Shown one piece after another: positions 1 through 13,501 of a stretch of DNA of 64,000 nucleotides. The stretch covers positions 20,556,283 to 20,620,282 of the forward strand of contig OU612066.1 of NCBI GenBank assembly GCA_914767715.1. The letters are read 5' to 3'. The stretch is from Membranipora membranacea (Eukaryota; Bryozoa; Gymnolaemata; Cheilostomatida; Membraniporidae). Under the pieces are notes generated by a model. The model searched no databases, had not been told where the DNA came from, and worked only from the letters and a program-made list of their open reading frames with translations. The translations under genes were made by a program, and so were the position numbers. Positions within the stretch are counted from its first letter, which is position 1. Each line of letters begins with the position of its first letter.

Positions 1-723
1 ATTATGTTCACCTCCCATACACAACGCTCAGCACCCAGATCTACCCTCCACCAGGCTGGCTCACTATGAGATGTTCTGAAGGACGTGTCAGGATCGCCAT
101 CTATACCAAGACAGGCTTCTGTATCTGTTGTATCCTGGCTACTCATCGAAGCCTCTCCAACTATATAAATATTAGATAATGTATCAATCACAAAAGCGGT
201 GATGTCTGTGACACTGATAATTTTAGTACCATATTTTCTCTGTTCAAATGAAAACCGAATCAAATAAATAAACATTCTATTAATCTTGTTTTGAAGATAA
301 CTTTTTAACAGTTTTTTGGTCAATGTATTAATGTGATAGACCACAGTTGAATTGTCTCCTCGGTAAACGAGGGAAGATAACTATCTGGCATTAGCTTTAA
401 ACCGTGCTTTGTCTTTTCAAATGATATTTGAATAAAACATTGGCTTGCCTAGCAATAGTTGTCTCTAGTGAAGCTCATGTACAGCCGCATATACCAAGGA
501 CTGATTTCTTTTCTGGGACGCCCAAACTGCAGCTCATTGACCAAATGTGACCCACTATAAAATTATATTTTTTTAGTCCAAATAATAACTCCTGAATGCA
601 ATATTTAGAAATAAATAAGACTTTTTTTTCAGGGGACCTCCTAGCAGCCATATATAATCTCAAAGGCAAACTAAATTTTGCCTACTAAAATTTTCTAAAC
701 ACTTTGCTTATTTCGACTAATAA

Positions 724-870
724 TCTAGTATAAGCGCTCAGACGGCTCCACTGCGATTTAGTGGCATTATATTATCAACCACACTCTTTCCCATTACATT
801 AACATACAATCATTATGGAAATGAGTGGCTGCCACCAACTCACATTGGGGCCGTCTGAGCATTAGACTAG
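724..870. mobile_element. hAT-like MITE, family A copy 1
   Basis: This short non-coding element has terminal inverted repeats around the motif GCTCAGACGGC; its right end reads inward as CTAGTCTAATGCTCAGACGG. Flanks are ACTAATAA (716-723) and ACTAATAC (871-878), a 7/8 target duplication. It lies in the intron between the PAN and discoidin exons of pseudogene copy 1. The same insertion sits at the same place in copy 3 (21041-21206), so it predates their duplication. Confidence 0.7.
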
Positions 871-1674
871 ACTAATACATAGCAATACATTCTACTAACC
901 TAAAGCCAAGTTCTCAGCACTTGATCTCACAAAGTTGAACTCATTGCTGCTCGTTATCGCCTCAGATTCTGTTCTTGCACAAGTTGAGTAGAGATAACAC
1001 ATTTTGGTGCTTGTTCTGTAACTGAAGGCTGCACAGTCACCAGCTGAGAGGCAGGAAACTCCACACTCTATTCCCGATCGGTGTGATACGGCGGCTTTCT
1101 CTGGAGTTGGAGTTTCGGTGGAGAAATCAAGTTTGATATGTTATCTAAAATGAGGGAGACGAAAAAAAGTTACCGTAGGGATGTAAAGATACTTGTTGGT
1201 TCAGTATCCTCCTATTACAAATGCACAAAACTTGTTTAGGATATTGTTGTGTCATTGACAGCAAGATTACTCGTTAGATAGCTCCTGTTATATAAAGTTA
1301 AATTCAAGGGAACGAGAGTTACCTCGACTTACAGGAGGCAATCTTTCCACCAACAATAATTCATGCCAAGAAGAGTACTGAATTTTTTGCAATGCAAAGC
1401 TGACATAACTTTATCATAATAATGATAATAATGGCTGTTCGTCTAGATAGACGATGACTGCACCAGGGTGTTTGCTAGGAAGAGGTTGTTCAGTGACGTC
1501 CAGGTTTACAAGTCATTAGTGCCACTCTTCTACAAGGCAGGAGCTGCAGTGGTTGGTGACAGCATCGTCCTATATAGAGCTATACCAAGCAGGAGGGTTC
1601 TTCTATCTAATGCACAATGTTGTTGTACATACAGAGGACCTATTATTTTTGCTCCTGATCCGAACTTTGTGATC

Positions 1675-1760
1675 AGTCAAAGTCGAAACGACTTTTGGTA
1701 CCAGATGGGATTCGAACCCACACATAAGTAACTACCCGGCTATAACATGCATGGTCTTTG
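1675..1760 (-). repeat. tRNA-like (possible SINE) sequence
   Basis: On minus there is an A-box-like TAGCCGGGTAGTTA followed at tRNA spacing by a B-box, GGTTCGAATCCC. Both are signatures of RNA polymerase III internal promoters. No full cloverleaf is evident, so this is either a SINE head or a decayed tRNA. It lies in an intron of pseudogene copy 1. Confidence 0.3.
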
Positions 1761-2844
1761 TGTAGCACTTAAATCGATAAACCTTTCTTTGATGAATTAC
1801 CAATCGATAATTACCCCTCTGGTTGAGTTTTTAAATTGAGTTGAAGAAATATCCTCCGCAGATCTGGGTGCCATCGCCGTGACAGCCACTGCTACAACTA
1901 TGTTCTTCTGTGCCTAGCTGTGGGTCCCATAGCTATCACCACAATAACAGTACTCTCCATACTGTGTCCCAGCATAAGTAAATCCTTCATAAAAAAGATG
2001 GGATGGGCAATTTACCAACCAATTTACTTACCGGATATGTAAGAAAATTGACAGCATGGAGTTGTGAGACAGTATTTTATCAATTTAACTCAATTTAACT
2101 CAATTTACTCAAGGGTTTTTTAGTTATTTGCACTAGATTGGAGACACCGTAATAATGTGATTAAATATTTGAAAATGTAAAAAGCTATATTTCAAATACC
2201 ATTGCACATCTATGAAAACTTTGGCCAAACCTTGATCAGTACATGTCTGCACGCATATTTCGTTAGTGAGTGTGTATCCAATATGATTGATAGATCCAGT
2301 CAAATCTCTGGGATTTTCTCCATCAGTGAAACATCCAAGATATTCTAGATCACCACTGCATAACGCCGACACTAAGAAAACAGGACAGAATTGCTATGAA
2401 AGAGCTGAATATTAAAGGAATGTGAATGTGAAGCCTAAGTTCCATCAATCATCATGGACATCTAGAAGATAAAATTATTTGCAGTGAGACCAAACTTTTA
2501 TTTTAGCATACTATCATTACACTCTACTTTTTGGCAGGCAATATACTATCTGACGAGAAATTTACTTTAGCTTTTTTGCATGAATCTAGCATATCAGCTA
2601 CATCTATACTGGGCAGGCAGTTGGGGGTTGATATAACACCCTGTGAGAGGGGGCATTAAGGTTATGGGTACACATGTACATAGTAGATTAACGGCTCTGC
2701 TCTAGTTGATGGATGTTTTATTTCACTATCGACCAAATTCCTACCATGAGAAAAATCTCGCAAATCCTAAATAAATTGCGGCTCACCATGTACTATTTGC
2801 AGAGTTATGTACCACAAAAGACTCCACCAATGCTTATATTCCAT

Positions 2845-5800
2845 CCTGACTCCTGTAGTTTGCTGCTGAAAATGATTTATACGAATCAAAGCACAAAAAG
2901 TAGGCTTGTATTTAAGCCTATATCTGCCATCTTTCAAGTATTTGGCAGAAATTAAAAGTACATCCCAAGTTGAACCATGCATTGTATTGACACCTTCAAA
3001 CATTCAGGCAGGAAAGATTTCATTTGTACAGATACATAAATCCTTCTATAATATGTAATCGTTACCGAAGCCAGGATATTGACTGGTCTTCTTACATCCT
3101 AACTCGACAGCTTATATTTACTCTATTTTTGCTATTTTTAAATATTTTTCTGCCTGTTACCTAGCATCCACTGAGGTGCTGTTATACATATAATATATTG
3201 ATTTTGTATTGAATTTGTTTGTCCAAAGCTAAACTTATATCATGGGTTTAGCATTTAATCATGTTCACAGATTAATATATTACTGTTATTGATATTTTTT
3301 TCACAATCTCAACATAAATATTAACCAATTTAAGTTCAATAAATGGAACTCCAGAGTTTAGCAGCCCCTATCAACTTTTAGGAGTAATCTTGGTTACATT
3401 TATCTCCCTTATAGCTAGATCTTTGGTTGAAAATGTCTTTATTTGTGACCCACCATGCATAAAAGGTGCTTCCACACTGCAATTTGCAGGTTTTACAGGT
3501 ATAATAGGGACAATTGTAACATATAAAAGTTTGACCATAACTGACTGATAACTCCAGAAAAAGAGTCCATTCTTGTAATTCAGTAGAAACTACAGATTTA
3601 AACAATGATGTGAGCGAAAGTTTATTAGCAGATTTTCAGGATTGTCATTTCAACCTCATCATCAAACCCTAGATATAACTCTCTGATTGTCGGTGTATTC
3701 TCTGTGGGTTAATATAATTTAGCCAGAGAAATGTATAGCTAGTTAGCTCTTATATATGCTTAATATATCATAATTATTCAAATAAGTTCCCAACAATACC
3801 AGCAACGTAATTCTTATGGTTTCAACTTGTGTAAAAATCCGTATATTGGCAGTGATACTTTGATCTTAGCCAATAGGCCGTGAAGCGGAAATCAGGCCGG
3901 ACATGTTTACTCTAGGCTTGTGTCTGCAGATGAGTTTTACCAGCTGTTATATTTCCTTGAGTGTTAACAGTCTCTTGATGTTTCTTTTGCAAATTTGGGA
4001 AGATAACCTTATGGAAAACGGATTAATATTGGTTCACATTCGATAAGCATATTCCCTGTGATATTGAGCAGACATGAACCTTGCATACAGGTCCCAGGCC
4101 AGATGGTAGAGAGGTTACAAAATATGGCCAACGTACATGAAACTTGCGAGATGCTTGAATTTTGTACTATGTGACTTGAACTATTGTCGTATCGCTAATT
4201 ATGATGATGCAACTCAACGCCGCAAAATGAGAAGAGTGACTTACAACGGAAGACAAGAACTTTTGTTCTTATATCATGTCATCCCATCAATTACATTGTG
4301 GGAAGCGACAGACATTTAACCGCATATATAACTGTTACTCAAAATGCTCATGAGGCAGAACGAAAAATAAATACAAATTTCTTTTTTCACACATCAGACA
4401 ATACCCTCTCTTATAATAGCCTACTGGAATCAATCAATCACCTATCTCTTATTTTCCTCAAACTAATTAATTTTATTTTATACATCATGATAATATGCTG
4501 ATTATATCTGGAGTACCATGGAATGCATCGTGGAATACTACCATTATTACCATTGTTGTGTTTATGTTTCTGTTATCGTAATTTCTGTCAAACTTTCATG
4601 AATAAATTTTAATCTAACTGTAAATAAGCAGTGATATCATGTGTGGATGTTTTTAAATATCAACATAATTGCTGCCGTACTACTTATATTGAATAATATT
4701 AGAGTTAAATGATTCATGTGATACACCGGCAGTCTCTGTGATAAGACCCATGGGCACAGAGATAGTCGAGAGTAGTTGACAGAAATGAGCACAAAGACAT
4801 TACATTCGGTTATTTTCGATAAGTGAACAGTACTTGGCCTCATCATAAGCTTTTCTCTCAGCTGACACAGCGCAAGTTAAGAAAAACTTCATGCATCAAA
4901 GAGGTAAATTCTATTGTCAATAAACCACTTTGACAGTTTATAAGGATAAATTACAGCAAAATATTTAAATCACAGTGATCAATTTCGTGTCAATACCTGT
5001 CACTGGTGTCAGAATGTGTTTTTGCTGTTGTAGTGTCAACAAAGTCTTAAAGCTGGTGGTGCCAGCTTACACAAAATGAGGGCTGATATGTAAGATTGCT
5101 GAGAAAGGTATTCCAGTACCTTAAGAACTCACAGAGAATCAGCTAAGCTAAACTATAAGACAGTGTTTGACATTGGTTCAAAAATAACAACCCTAGTCTT
5201 GTCTTGTCTTATGAGGAGGACTGAGATAGATGAGGGAATAAATCAGTCAGAATACAGGTGATATTCGGCACTCATTCGTATTCAGAGGCCACAGACAATT
5301 TGACTTAGCATATATTGGTGGTAATTCTGTAAGACAATTTTATAAAGTCAGACAGATCTATAGTTGTGTTTAAGGTTTTGATATATATATATATCTTGTG
5401 TATATTCTTCCTAATTTTTGAGTAATTCAGGCAAATTAAAACAAAGTGAATATTGGAATCCGATATCGCAACGCATTTGAAAAAGGATGACTCCTCTGTG
5501 ATGTTCATTCTGTATAAGTGTTCTCTGAATGGACCATGAGCTGTGATAGTATCTACAACATACGACAGAAGTGGCCTTTTGAGTTGCAACAGGGGTTATG
5601 ATATTTGACCCTTGATATGTCTTGTCATGGCTTCTTTGTTTTATGACTGTTTGAGCAATAGGTTCAGGATTGAAGGTATCAAGCACACTAATTATTATCC
5701 AAACCTTGAGGAGTGAACGTCATGATGAGGAATCTTTGATATTCTAATCCAAGATGAGTCTTCAAACTCGATTACCACTATGCAATTTTTTCTTTTGGAA

Positions 5801-6214
5801 TTTTGATTTACGATTACTAAAATATACCAATCTGTTACATGATGAAATATCAAACTCAAAAGATGAACGTGGCGATATGAAATAGGAAGAATCAATACTA
5901 TAAAATGAATATACAATCTCAATGAGTGCTAGGAAACAGAAGAAAAACATTCATAAATATAGCAATAAAAAAGTACATACGTCCTGCCAAGTTTAGAGGG
6001 AAAGAGTATATCTCTTAAATCCATGAATTATTGATATGACATGAGAATAAGCAGTTCTGTAAGATAAAGATTTCACCCTAAATGTTTGAAAATGCCAATT
6101 GTGACATTTTCAAAATCAATCTGTGGAATGGCACAAGTTTGATATTAGATATTATTTATGCGCAAATTTCGACGTATTTTGGAAGATCATCATTTCTGCC
6201 CAACAATATTTAGG
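2845..6214. other. Intergenic region between head-to-head WSC copies 1 and 2
   Basis: No gene is supported here. Upstream of the copy 1 leader exon there is a TATA-like stretch on minus (2915-2908) about 65 nt before the ATG, matching the better TATA of copy 2. The part up to 4640 is the duplicated block shared with 23650-25130. Around 5000-5180 there is decayed similarity to 25200-25400. From 5895 on, the DNA repeats the upstream region of the copy 4 fragment (13115 onward). Confidence 0.6.
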
Positions 6215-6222
6215 TATAAATA
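6215..6222 (+). promoter_or_regulatory. TATA box of WSC gene copy 2
   Basis: The sequence TATAAATA lies 58 nt upstream of the proposed ATG at 6273. It is conserved in position and context at 13445-13452 (TATAAATA) before the copy 4 fragment and at 27848-27855 (TATAAAAC) before the copy 5 relic. A weaker equivalent precedes copy 1 on minus. Conservation while nearby DNA drifts supports a core promoter. The transcription start is not shown. Confidence 0.55.
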
Positions 6223-6272
6223 CGGATGACTTTGGTACTTTAATTCATTTAATAAGATTTTCAAACATCAGG

Positions 6273-9200
6273 ATGGACTATAAATTTTTGAGGAGCCAAT
6301 TATGGTACATAACTCTGAGAATAGCGCATGGTGAGTCATCAATTAATTGAGTTTTTTTCATTTTACCACAGGATCTTCACTTACCTTTTACAATCTGAGA
6401 TCAAATTTATTAACTCAGTAATAAAAATTGGTGATTTTCCACGGCCACAAGATACTCTATTCAACCCTTAACAATCTGGAATAAAATTTTTTTAACATTG
6501 ATTTGAATATAGTTAGTGGCTCAGAAAAAAGTATTCAATGTATATACAATGTACAGCAAACACCAAGTATTTTGTACACGCATATCATATTATAAGGTCT
6601 GATTCACTAAAACACAGAATGGAGGAATTAATGTTCATATTCACACACCAATGACTTCCAGAACCCTTATTTTGAATAGCTCACCTGGGCGTACTTTGGA
6701 TGACGCTCATATGTTAGGTTTTTTGTTATGCAGATAATTAATGTATTAATTAGTTTGTGGTTAAACACTCAAATGAATAAAATGTCAATTACAAGTTAGT
6801 TAGTGAGCAGTAAGCAGAAATGAAAGTTTCAGTAATCCAGGCACCGCTTTCATAACTACCATTGTTTTTTTTTTAGTTTCAGCGTTGACCAGCTGTGATA
6901 TTGAATATTTAGGATGTTTCCTTGATGATTTACCCAGGGATTTGAATGGATCTTACAATGACATGCCATCAAACCTAACAAATGAGTTATGTGTGCAAAC
7001 ATGTACTGATCAAGGTAAGGTCTTTGTTCCATGAGCAACAACCCCTCTGTCTCTGAGTTATGGAAAACAGAAGAATTTTTGTTTGCTTTACTTATGCTTA
7101 TCCCATCTTCAAAGATTTAATCAAATTAAATCTTCTTCAAGTATTTTAAATTTTAAAATAGAGCAAATACACGTAAGGGCAGCGGGGTCAGGAAAAACCA
7201 TTAAAGACATTTCAGCACTTATTACCAAGCAGTGAATGCCACATACGCTCATTCACCATGGTCATGGTGAAACCATACGTTGCTTGATAAGATGAAATCT
7301 AATTCATATTGCAAGGTTATACATATGCTGGTACAATGTATCGTCAGCGTTGTTTCTGTGGCAACAGCTATGGAACTTATGGCCAGGCAGATGAATCTAG
7401 TTGTTACATGGCATGTTCAGGTGATGATGCCCAGATCTGTGGAGGGAGCATGAGGAACTCAATTTACGAGCTCAAACAAACAGGTTAGTACTATTCATTT
7501 CTCTGTTAGAGGTTTTCAGAATTTAAAGGCAACCTTTTTCCACACAAAGCAAAACCAAAACAAGTAAACAAAATTGTATTGGGATCGCATATTGAATATC
7601 CTGTGACTAACGCAGTACAATTATATAGCAGTACAATCTGATCTTTATTGTGACTGTGCAACTGTTATCTGGTAATCCTGAGAAAATGACATATATTAAT
7701 ATGAGGATTTAGCATATAAGAGAGAAAAATGAGATAATTGCTGGATAAACTATAGTAATAGCAAAAAAAATTATGCTGGCAAATAGTATCTGCCTCTCTT
7801 AGGAAAACACATGACAATATTTGTGCCATACCTATGACAGTTTATCATACATTTATGCATATTCAATTTATGGGTATGATTGCTGACAAAATATAGATGC
7901 GGAGAAATAAAAACCTTCACATTATAGGGGGATAGCTTTGGAATCAGATTTAATAGAGATAATAGGCTATATTACTAGTTCTGATACACATCGACTGAAA
8001 TAGTAATGCGTTTAATAATAATGCGGAATTTGTACACAGAAGATAAATGACATAATATTTGGTAAATCATCAGCAATTAAATCAATGTGATAAAACATTT
8101 ACATGTAGAACGAGCCATGAAGTAAACCAGGGTAGTTTGCAAGAGATGCTGATAAAAATACAAGACGTATTTGTCTGTTTTTATACAATACATGTTTGTA
8201 GAAAATATGATAAGAATATTGAAAATGCATTCACAATAAGAACGTAGTGTCCTTGGTTAAGATGTGTCCAGTTCGGATGCTCGATTACTAGATAAGTATG
8301 TTTAATATATACATGATAAAGCTATGAGCATGGGAAAGTCTTTCCTATTGTTTTAGGTGATAAGAAATAAAGCCTTCTATTGTTATAAAAAGACACATTG
8401 TGAGTGCATTGCATTATGAGTCATAAGTATTACATATGAGTAATCAAGGCCTTGTTTACGGTAGACCACTGATTGACGACCCCCAGCGCAACCCCCACGT
8501 TTACGAAAATACTTTAAAAGTTTTGTACCAAGGCACCCGACTTTTTCAATAACCCTCAATCGCAATGGTGCAGTCTGCAATCTGCAGAGGGTGAAACTTC
8601 AACTCTATTTACAAACCCGAACAAAGGGGTTATTAAAGTCTATGTGCTCTGATGGCTGCATTGCGAGTTAGTGGCATCAGTGCATTATCAAACACCCAAT
8701 TTCAATTTTAATTTTTTGATTATTTGAAGAGATCAATGAGTTGCAGCCGCAAATGGAGAAATTCAGAATATTAGTCTTGTTTGACTTAGCAAGCTTTAGC
8801 ATTTAAGTTCTCAGCTCGCCCCATGATTTTAGTGGAAAGCCTTAATGTATATGAGATTTACACCTGATCACAGTTTCATTTCGAATCATGTGGGACAACT
8901 ACGAAAATCAAGCAGTTTGTCGGTTGAAGATATTGAATAGAACATTTCTGTGAGAGGACAACTTCTACCAATTTGGCGTACATTCTTAGACGGTGAAATT
9001 GTGTGTTTGATAATGATAATGCCACTAACTCGAAGTGCAGCCGTCTGAACACTTAGGCTAGGGTTATTTTCGTTAAATACTGTCAATGCACAGTAGGCAT
9101 TAAGATTTCTTTTTCACATTATAAGAGTCAATTTCAATTCTCAACTATGGCACAGTCTAAATCAGACAACACCAATAAAAAAAATGATGATCTGATTTTG

Positions 9201-10871
9201 TGGAATTGATGGAGAGTTTCTTAACTATTAAATTATTTGTAATGGAAGTCTTGTTTTTCTCTCTTTTATTATGATGACATAGCGGTAGCGATGAGGATTT
9301 CCCAGTCTAAATTTGAACGATCAGGCAAAATAGAATTGGCTTCAACACCAGAGAAAGCTGCGGGATCCCATCGCTCTGGACTCGAGTGTGGAGTTTCCTG
9401 TTTTTCAGCTGGTGACTGTGCAGCCTTCAGTTACAGAACCAACACCAAAAAATGTTACCTCTACAAAACATGTGCAAGACCAGAATCTGAGGCGATAACA
9501 AGCAGCAATGAGTTCAACTTTGTGAGATCAGGCGCTGAGAACTTGGCTTTATGTGAGTTAGTCAAATTAGTTTACCTCATATCATACTTAAGACGGCAGT
9601 GGTGATGCCAAACAAGCAACCCCTGTAGAACCAGAGAGTTTGTCCCCTAACTCCCTGGTAGGACTGAAATTATGCTAATAGTATTATCTTCCCATGTTGC
9701 ATGCGAGGACAATCCTCTTGTGGTTCATTATCCATATATTGGATCAGTGTCTTTGGGACATATCTCCCTGATTAGATAAAAAGGTACATAAAGATTCATA
9801 TTTAACTGTTTAGGGTATGGATCTTTAAAATCATTCAAATTACATGTATTAATAGCGATGCTAAAGTAACCCTGACCACACATAAAAAAAGTAATGGATT
9901 TTCGATGGAACAACACTATTTGTTTGCTACATTGCCTGTGAATTTTACAGCTGGAGAGGCTTCTATGAGTAGCCAGAATACATTGTATGAAAATGCCTGT
10001 CTTGGTATAGATGGAAATCCTCGCACATCCTTCAGAACATCTAATGTTGAGCCGGCCTGGTGGAGGGTAGATCTGAGAGCAGAGCGTTGTGTATGGGAAG
10101 TGAACATAATCATCAGCAATCCGTCTGGTAAGTCTAGTTTTTAAGTTACAGACACCTCAGCAATCAAATGTCTCAGCATTTGTTTGGACAAAAATGGCGT
10201 GTGTATTGGGTTCAAGAGTTTTACCAACCAAGTTTTTAGAAACAGTTCATGGTCCACAGCGAACCCCAAACATCACAGCAGTTGGTCAAGACTTACATGG
10301 CTTGTGTATCAGGTTCAAGATTTTAGGCCTACACCGCTAAACATGAATATATGGTAATCAGGCATTTATGCAAAGCAGACTGTTGTGTGCCCTACCTGCT
10401 GTAAAGGAGCCTGGCATTAAAGCATCTAGAAGTATAATTTGCGTTTATCAGGATTGGGACTGTAATTTTGGGGTTTGTTTTCTTGTAAGATTTCTGCGAA
10501 TAGATTATTAAGATTTAGATTGGCTCTGTACTTTATTACCTAACCTGACCAAATGGCTTCACTTGCATCACACAAATTGTCGGTTTAAATTTCTTCTCAG
10601 TAAGAAATTTTTTTTAATGCACGTCATTTTCAATTCTTCTTCAGTAATAACCGTTGCCGCCAAGCCAACAGACTTGGTAATAACAGTCACATATGTTGCA
10701 TCTACCTCGACTGATGATATGAATACCTTGTGCGGACAGATCGATGGTGAAGTAACAGAGGATAATCTCATTGTATGTGACCAGCCTCTACGTGGACGCT
10801 ATGTGCAGGTGCACAACTCAGGTCACAGTGCTGACTTTCACCTGGCTGAAGTGCAAGTATTTGGATTTTAA
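6273..10871 (+). CDS. Secreted WSC-PAN/Apple-discoidin (F5/8C) protein, copy 2
   Basis: Six exons: 6273-6330, 6877-7014, 7316-7483, 9283-9552 (or 9289-9552), 9951-10127 and 10645-10871. All introns are phase 1 with GT/AG borders, giving 345 residues. Residues 1-22 form a signal peptide ending HVSA. A WSC domain follows (about 25-118; paired Cys, ITNEL-type LTNELCVQTC and YAGTMYRQRCFCGNSYG motifs, ending DAQICGGS). Next is a PAN/Apple domain (about 130-205, with GLECGVSC and CYLYKTCAR). The C-terminal domain is F5/8C/fucolectin-like (214-345, with WWRVDL and HLAEVQVFGF). WSC and discoidin folds bind glycans, so a secreted lectin-like or matrix role is inferred. The canonical F-type lectin fucose triad is not obvious. 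Start: first ATG in a leader exon conserved in five copies. It sits head-to-head with copy 1. Confidence 0.85.
8635..9060. mobile_element. hAT-like MITE, family A copy 2, with perfect 8-bp TSD
   Basis: This is a 426-bp element in the intron between the WSC and PAN exons of copy 2. Its ends are about 60-bp inverted repeats sharing GGCTGCA, GAGTTAGTGGCAT and ATTATCAAACAC. It is flanked by identical GGGTTATT at 8627-8634 and 9061-9068. An 8-bp duplication is usual for hAT-superfamily elements. There is no transposase. The same inverted-repeat sequence occurs at 724-870 and 21041-21206. Confidence 0.8.
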
Positions 10872-13501
10872 TAGACAACATTTTAGTATTTCATATAGTG
10901 TGCATGAGTGACAGGATTGATTGATCTTTGGGCTAATTGGTTAAGATGACAGGGTGATTTGCAATCGACAATAATTTCTTGTCAATGGCTTATGAAAGAA
11001 GTCTTAAGGATTGTTGCAGTTAGTTTCTCATATGATACAGTAGTGATGTCTTAACGTGTTATCACCAAATTTATGGTCAAATACTGTTTTCTGCATGACA
11101 ATCCCAATTTTGGGTTTTGAAAACATGGGAGTAATTTTTTGATTGGCTTTAGGTTATTTTCTATGCTCTAGAACCAAATTTTAAGGCAATCAATTTTTTC
11201 AGTGTTTTCGAAAAAAATGACTTGTTATAAAACATTTATACCCAAAACACCCCTATCCTACAGTAGTGACATCTGTATGTGTTTCTGATAGTTTTTGAGC
11301 TTCATCATCAATTTTGAGTTGAAAAACTATCTTCTGCGTTTCTTGGGAACGTGGTAAATGTTTTTCACCATTTAAGAAAACAATTTTCCGCTTTGTCGTG
11401 TTCTCCGGAACCAGTATCTGACTCATACAGTGTTAAAATAAAACTTTTTGTTTAGCGCAGTTTTTCTTTACTAGTAGTCCACCTTTTGATCATGAATAAA
11501 TAACTTAATAAATGATTTCTTTGTCGAGAACTATTATAGATTTACTAATGACAAATTAGTCTTGATGCATTTTTCTCATGGAACAAAGTTCATGATTTTC
11601 TAGTTGGTATCAAAGATGTTTATTTATCGACAGTACCAGATCTTGGGTCTAGCATCAGGGTCTTTTACAGGGTTGTAAAAGAGCAAGCATTTATTTCTCA
11701 AGGCCAATGGTAAATGCATACAGGGATACAATGTCTTGTTATGCTAGAGTAACCAGCTGGAATTGCTGATCTATATATTATTTAAACATTTATTACTCTA
11801 CCGGTTTAGCAAGAAATAAAAAAGAAAACCTCCTCACTAGAGTTTGTTCCCTTTCCTCATATGATTCGGCACATACACAATACAAATCTTCAACTGAGTG
11901 ATTTTTCATTGTTGCGCTATAAAATACACTAATAGACTGTTTGGATGTAGCTTTCTGGGGCTGGTTTTAATTAGAGATTCAGCCGTGCTTTCACTGCTAA
12001 AGGCCAGCTAAAGCTCAGCCACTCACCAAATCGGGTTTCAATTAGGGTAAATTTAACACACTCATAGCTGATGCTTAGCCGAATCTTGGCTGTTCTGTTT
12101 CAGACGGCTATCACTCAGCCACCATGCTATTTCGAATGTAATAATATCCTAATTGATTGAATAGTATCATACTATTGTCATTTATGATAAAAATTACGAT
12201 TCATCAAAGTGTAATCAATCTGCAATGACAATAGACATAAAAACTCAGACTTAAAAACTCTGTCGTGTTTAGTGATAATGTGAGATTTCTCCAAAATCAA
12301 TATCACTCTACCAAGCTGAGTGATAACTGAGTGATAGCAGGGCCTAATTGTAACATGATTAAGTGGCTGCTTAGATCTGGCTAAAGCTCAGGTAAATGTC
12401 TGCTAAATACAATTTAGCCGGATCCTAATTGCAACCAGCCCCAGGTGTACTATGAAGTGAGCAAGTGATAATCTTGATTTTACAGAGAAGTTAACCCATA
12501 GTCATGTCAATAAAAGTTTAAAAATTTAGGCATGAACCCTATCAACATCTTCCAAACTTAACTGGACTCATTGTCTTTCTGGTTTTATTTAAGGTTGAAG
12601 CTGTTTGGTGCAAAACCTGCGCTTATGGTTATTTTTCCTAATGGAAAATTGTAGTGTAAACTATAGTCATGCTGTTCAGCACAGTATCAAGAATTGAACT
12701 TCACGTTATATATTGAAGGCTCACTTGGCAGTATTGGGTCACCTGGTTCAGATACTGTGCAGTCATTATCTAGTGTGAAAAGTGGATGCATCACAGTCAG
12801 ATAGAGTAGTGAGCGTAGTCTGGTGCAAGCTCACTAACTTATGAACTCTTGGTGTTAGAATCATTGTTTTTCAGCATTCACACCGTTATTTTCTCTAGAA
12901 TACATTTGAATACAAAATTTTCATTCTAAGGTATGCTCGCATTTATTTTGCGGAATTGTCACAGAATTCGAGATAAGTAGTGCGTTTTAGCTCAATTCCC
13001 ATGTACTCACTTTCATTTTATTTGGTAGGTTTTGATTTTGTTGTTATAATCGAGGATAAGCATGATTAAATATCAAACTAATGTAAGTAGGAGTAAATAT
13101 ATTAAGAAAAATCAATACTATAAGATGAATATACAATCTCAATGAGTGCTAGGAAACAGAAGAAAGACATTCATAAAAAGCAATGAAAAAGTACATACGT
13201 CCTTATCTCTTAACTTCATCAATTATTGATATGACAGGAGGATAAGCGTGTCTGTAAGAAATTAGATCTACCCACAGATACCAATTCCACCCTGAAGCCT
13301 GAATGTGCCAATTGTGACATCTTCAAAATCAATCTAAGGAATTGGCACAACTGCGATACTTGATAACATTTCTGCGCAATTTGGGCTCTGTTGAGTTTAG
13401 ATGTACTTTTGAAGATCATCATTTCTGCCCAGGTCAAATTCAGGTATAAATACGGATTAATTTTGTGCTTTGATTCATTTAATACGATTTCAAACATCAG
13501 G
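10872..13501. repeat. Segmental duplication, left partner of 25690-27905; no gene
   Basis: The 3' flank of WSC copy 2 from about 11160 is repeated in direct orientation from 25690 onward. Shared landmarks include CCCAAAACACCCCTATCC, a TGATCATGAATAAATAACT stretch, and GGTTGAAGCTGTTTGGTGC against GGTTGAAACTGTTTGGTGC. From about 13000 the DNA becomes the upstream region of the next WSC copy. About 11940-12440 here contains an insert absent from the partner, delimited by TTTCTGGGGCTGG at the left and CAGCCCCAGG at the right. I see no coding exon. Confidence 0.75.

Larger units (their letters stand above)
1..2844 (-). pseudogene. Broken WSC-PAN-F5/8C gene, copy 1 (3' end outside window)
   Basis: This is a degenerate relative of the intact genes at 6273-10871 and 19914-23646. 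Exons on minus are 2844-2787 (signal peptide start), 2371-2231 (first half of WSC), 1984-1815 (second half of WSC), 1144-900 (PAN/Apple) and 160 to beyond base 1 (start of the discoidin domain). Exon 3 is 170 nt instead of 168: a Gln codon has become TAG at 1916-1914, two bases are inserted just after, and a TAA falls near its end. Exon 4 is 245 nt instead of 273, a 28-nt deletion that shifts the frame. The exon 2 donor is GTTTGG where the relatives have GTAAGG or GTATGG. The signal peptide and first WSC exon are still open. It could be transcribed, but it cannot encode the full protein. Splice sites are inferred from conservation among copies. Confidence 0.85.
1..4640. repeat. Segmental duplication, left partner of 20340-25130
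   Basis: The block containing copy 1 and about 1.8 kb upstream of it is repeated in the same orientation at 20340-25130, with introns and intergenic DNA included. The stretch 1-480 is nearly identical to 20340-20830, intron included. The WSC exons and their introns are clearly more diverged, so similarity is uneven along the block. The upstream DNA from about 2700 to 4640 still matches 23500-25130. Confidence 0.8.

Noticed and set aside
10563-10771. Open frames overlapping WSC exon 6 on both strands
   Set aside because: They are shadows of the discoidin exon 10645-10871, whose plus reading frame matches copy 3.
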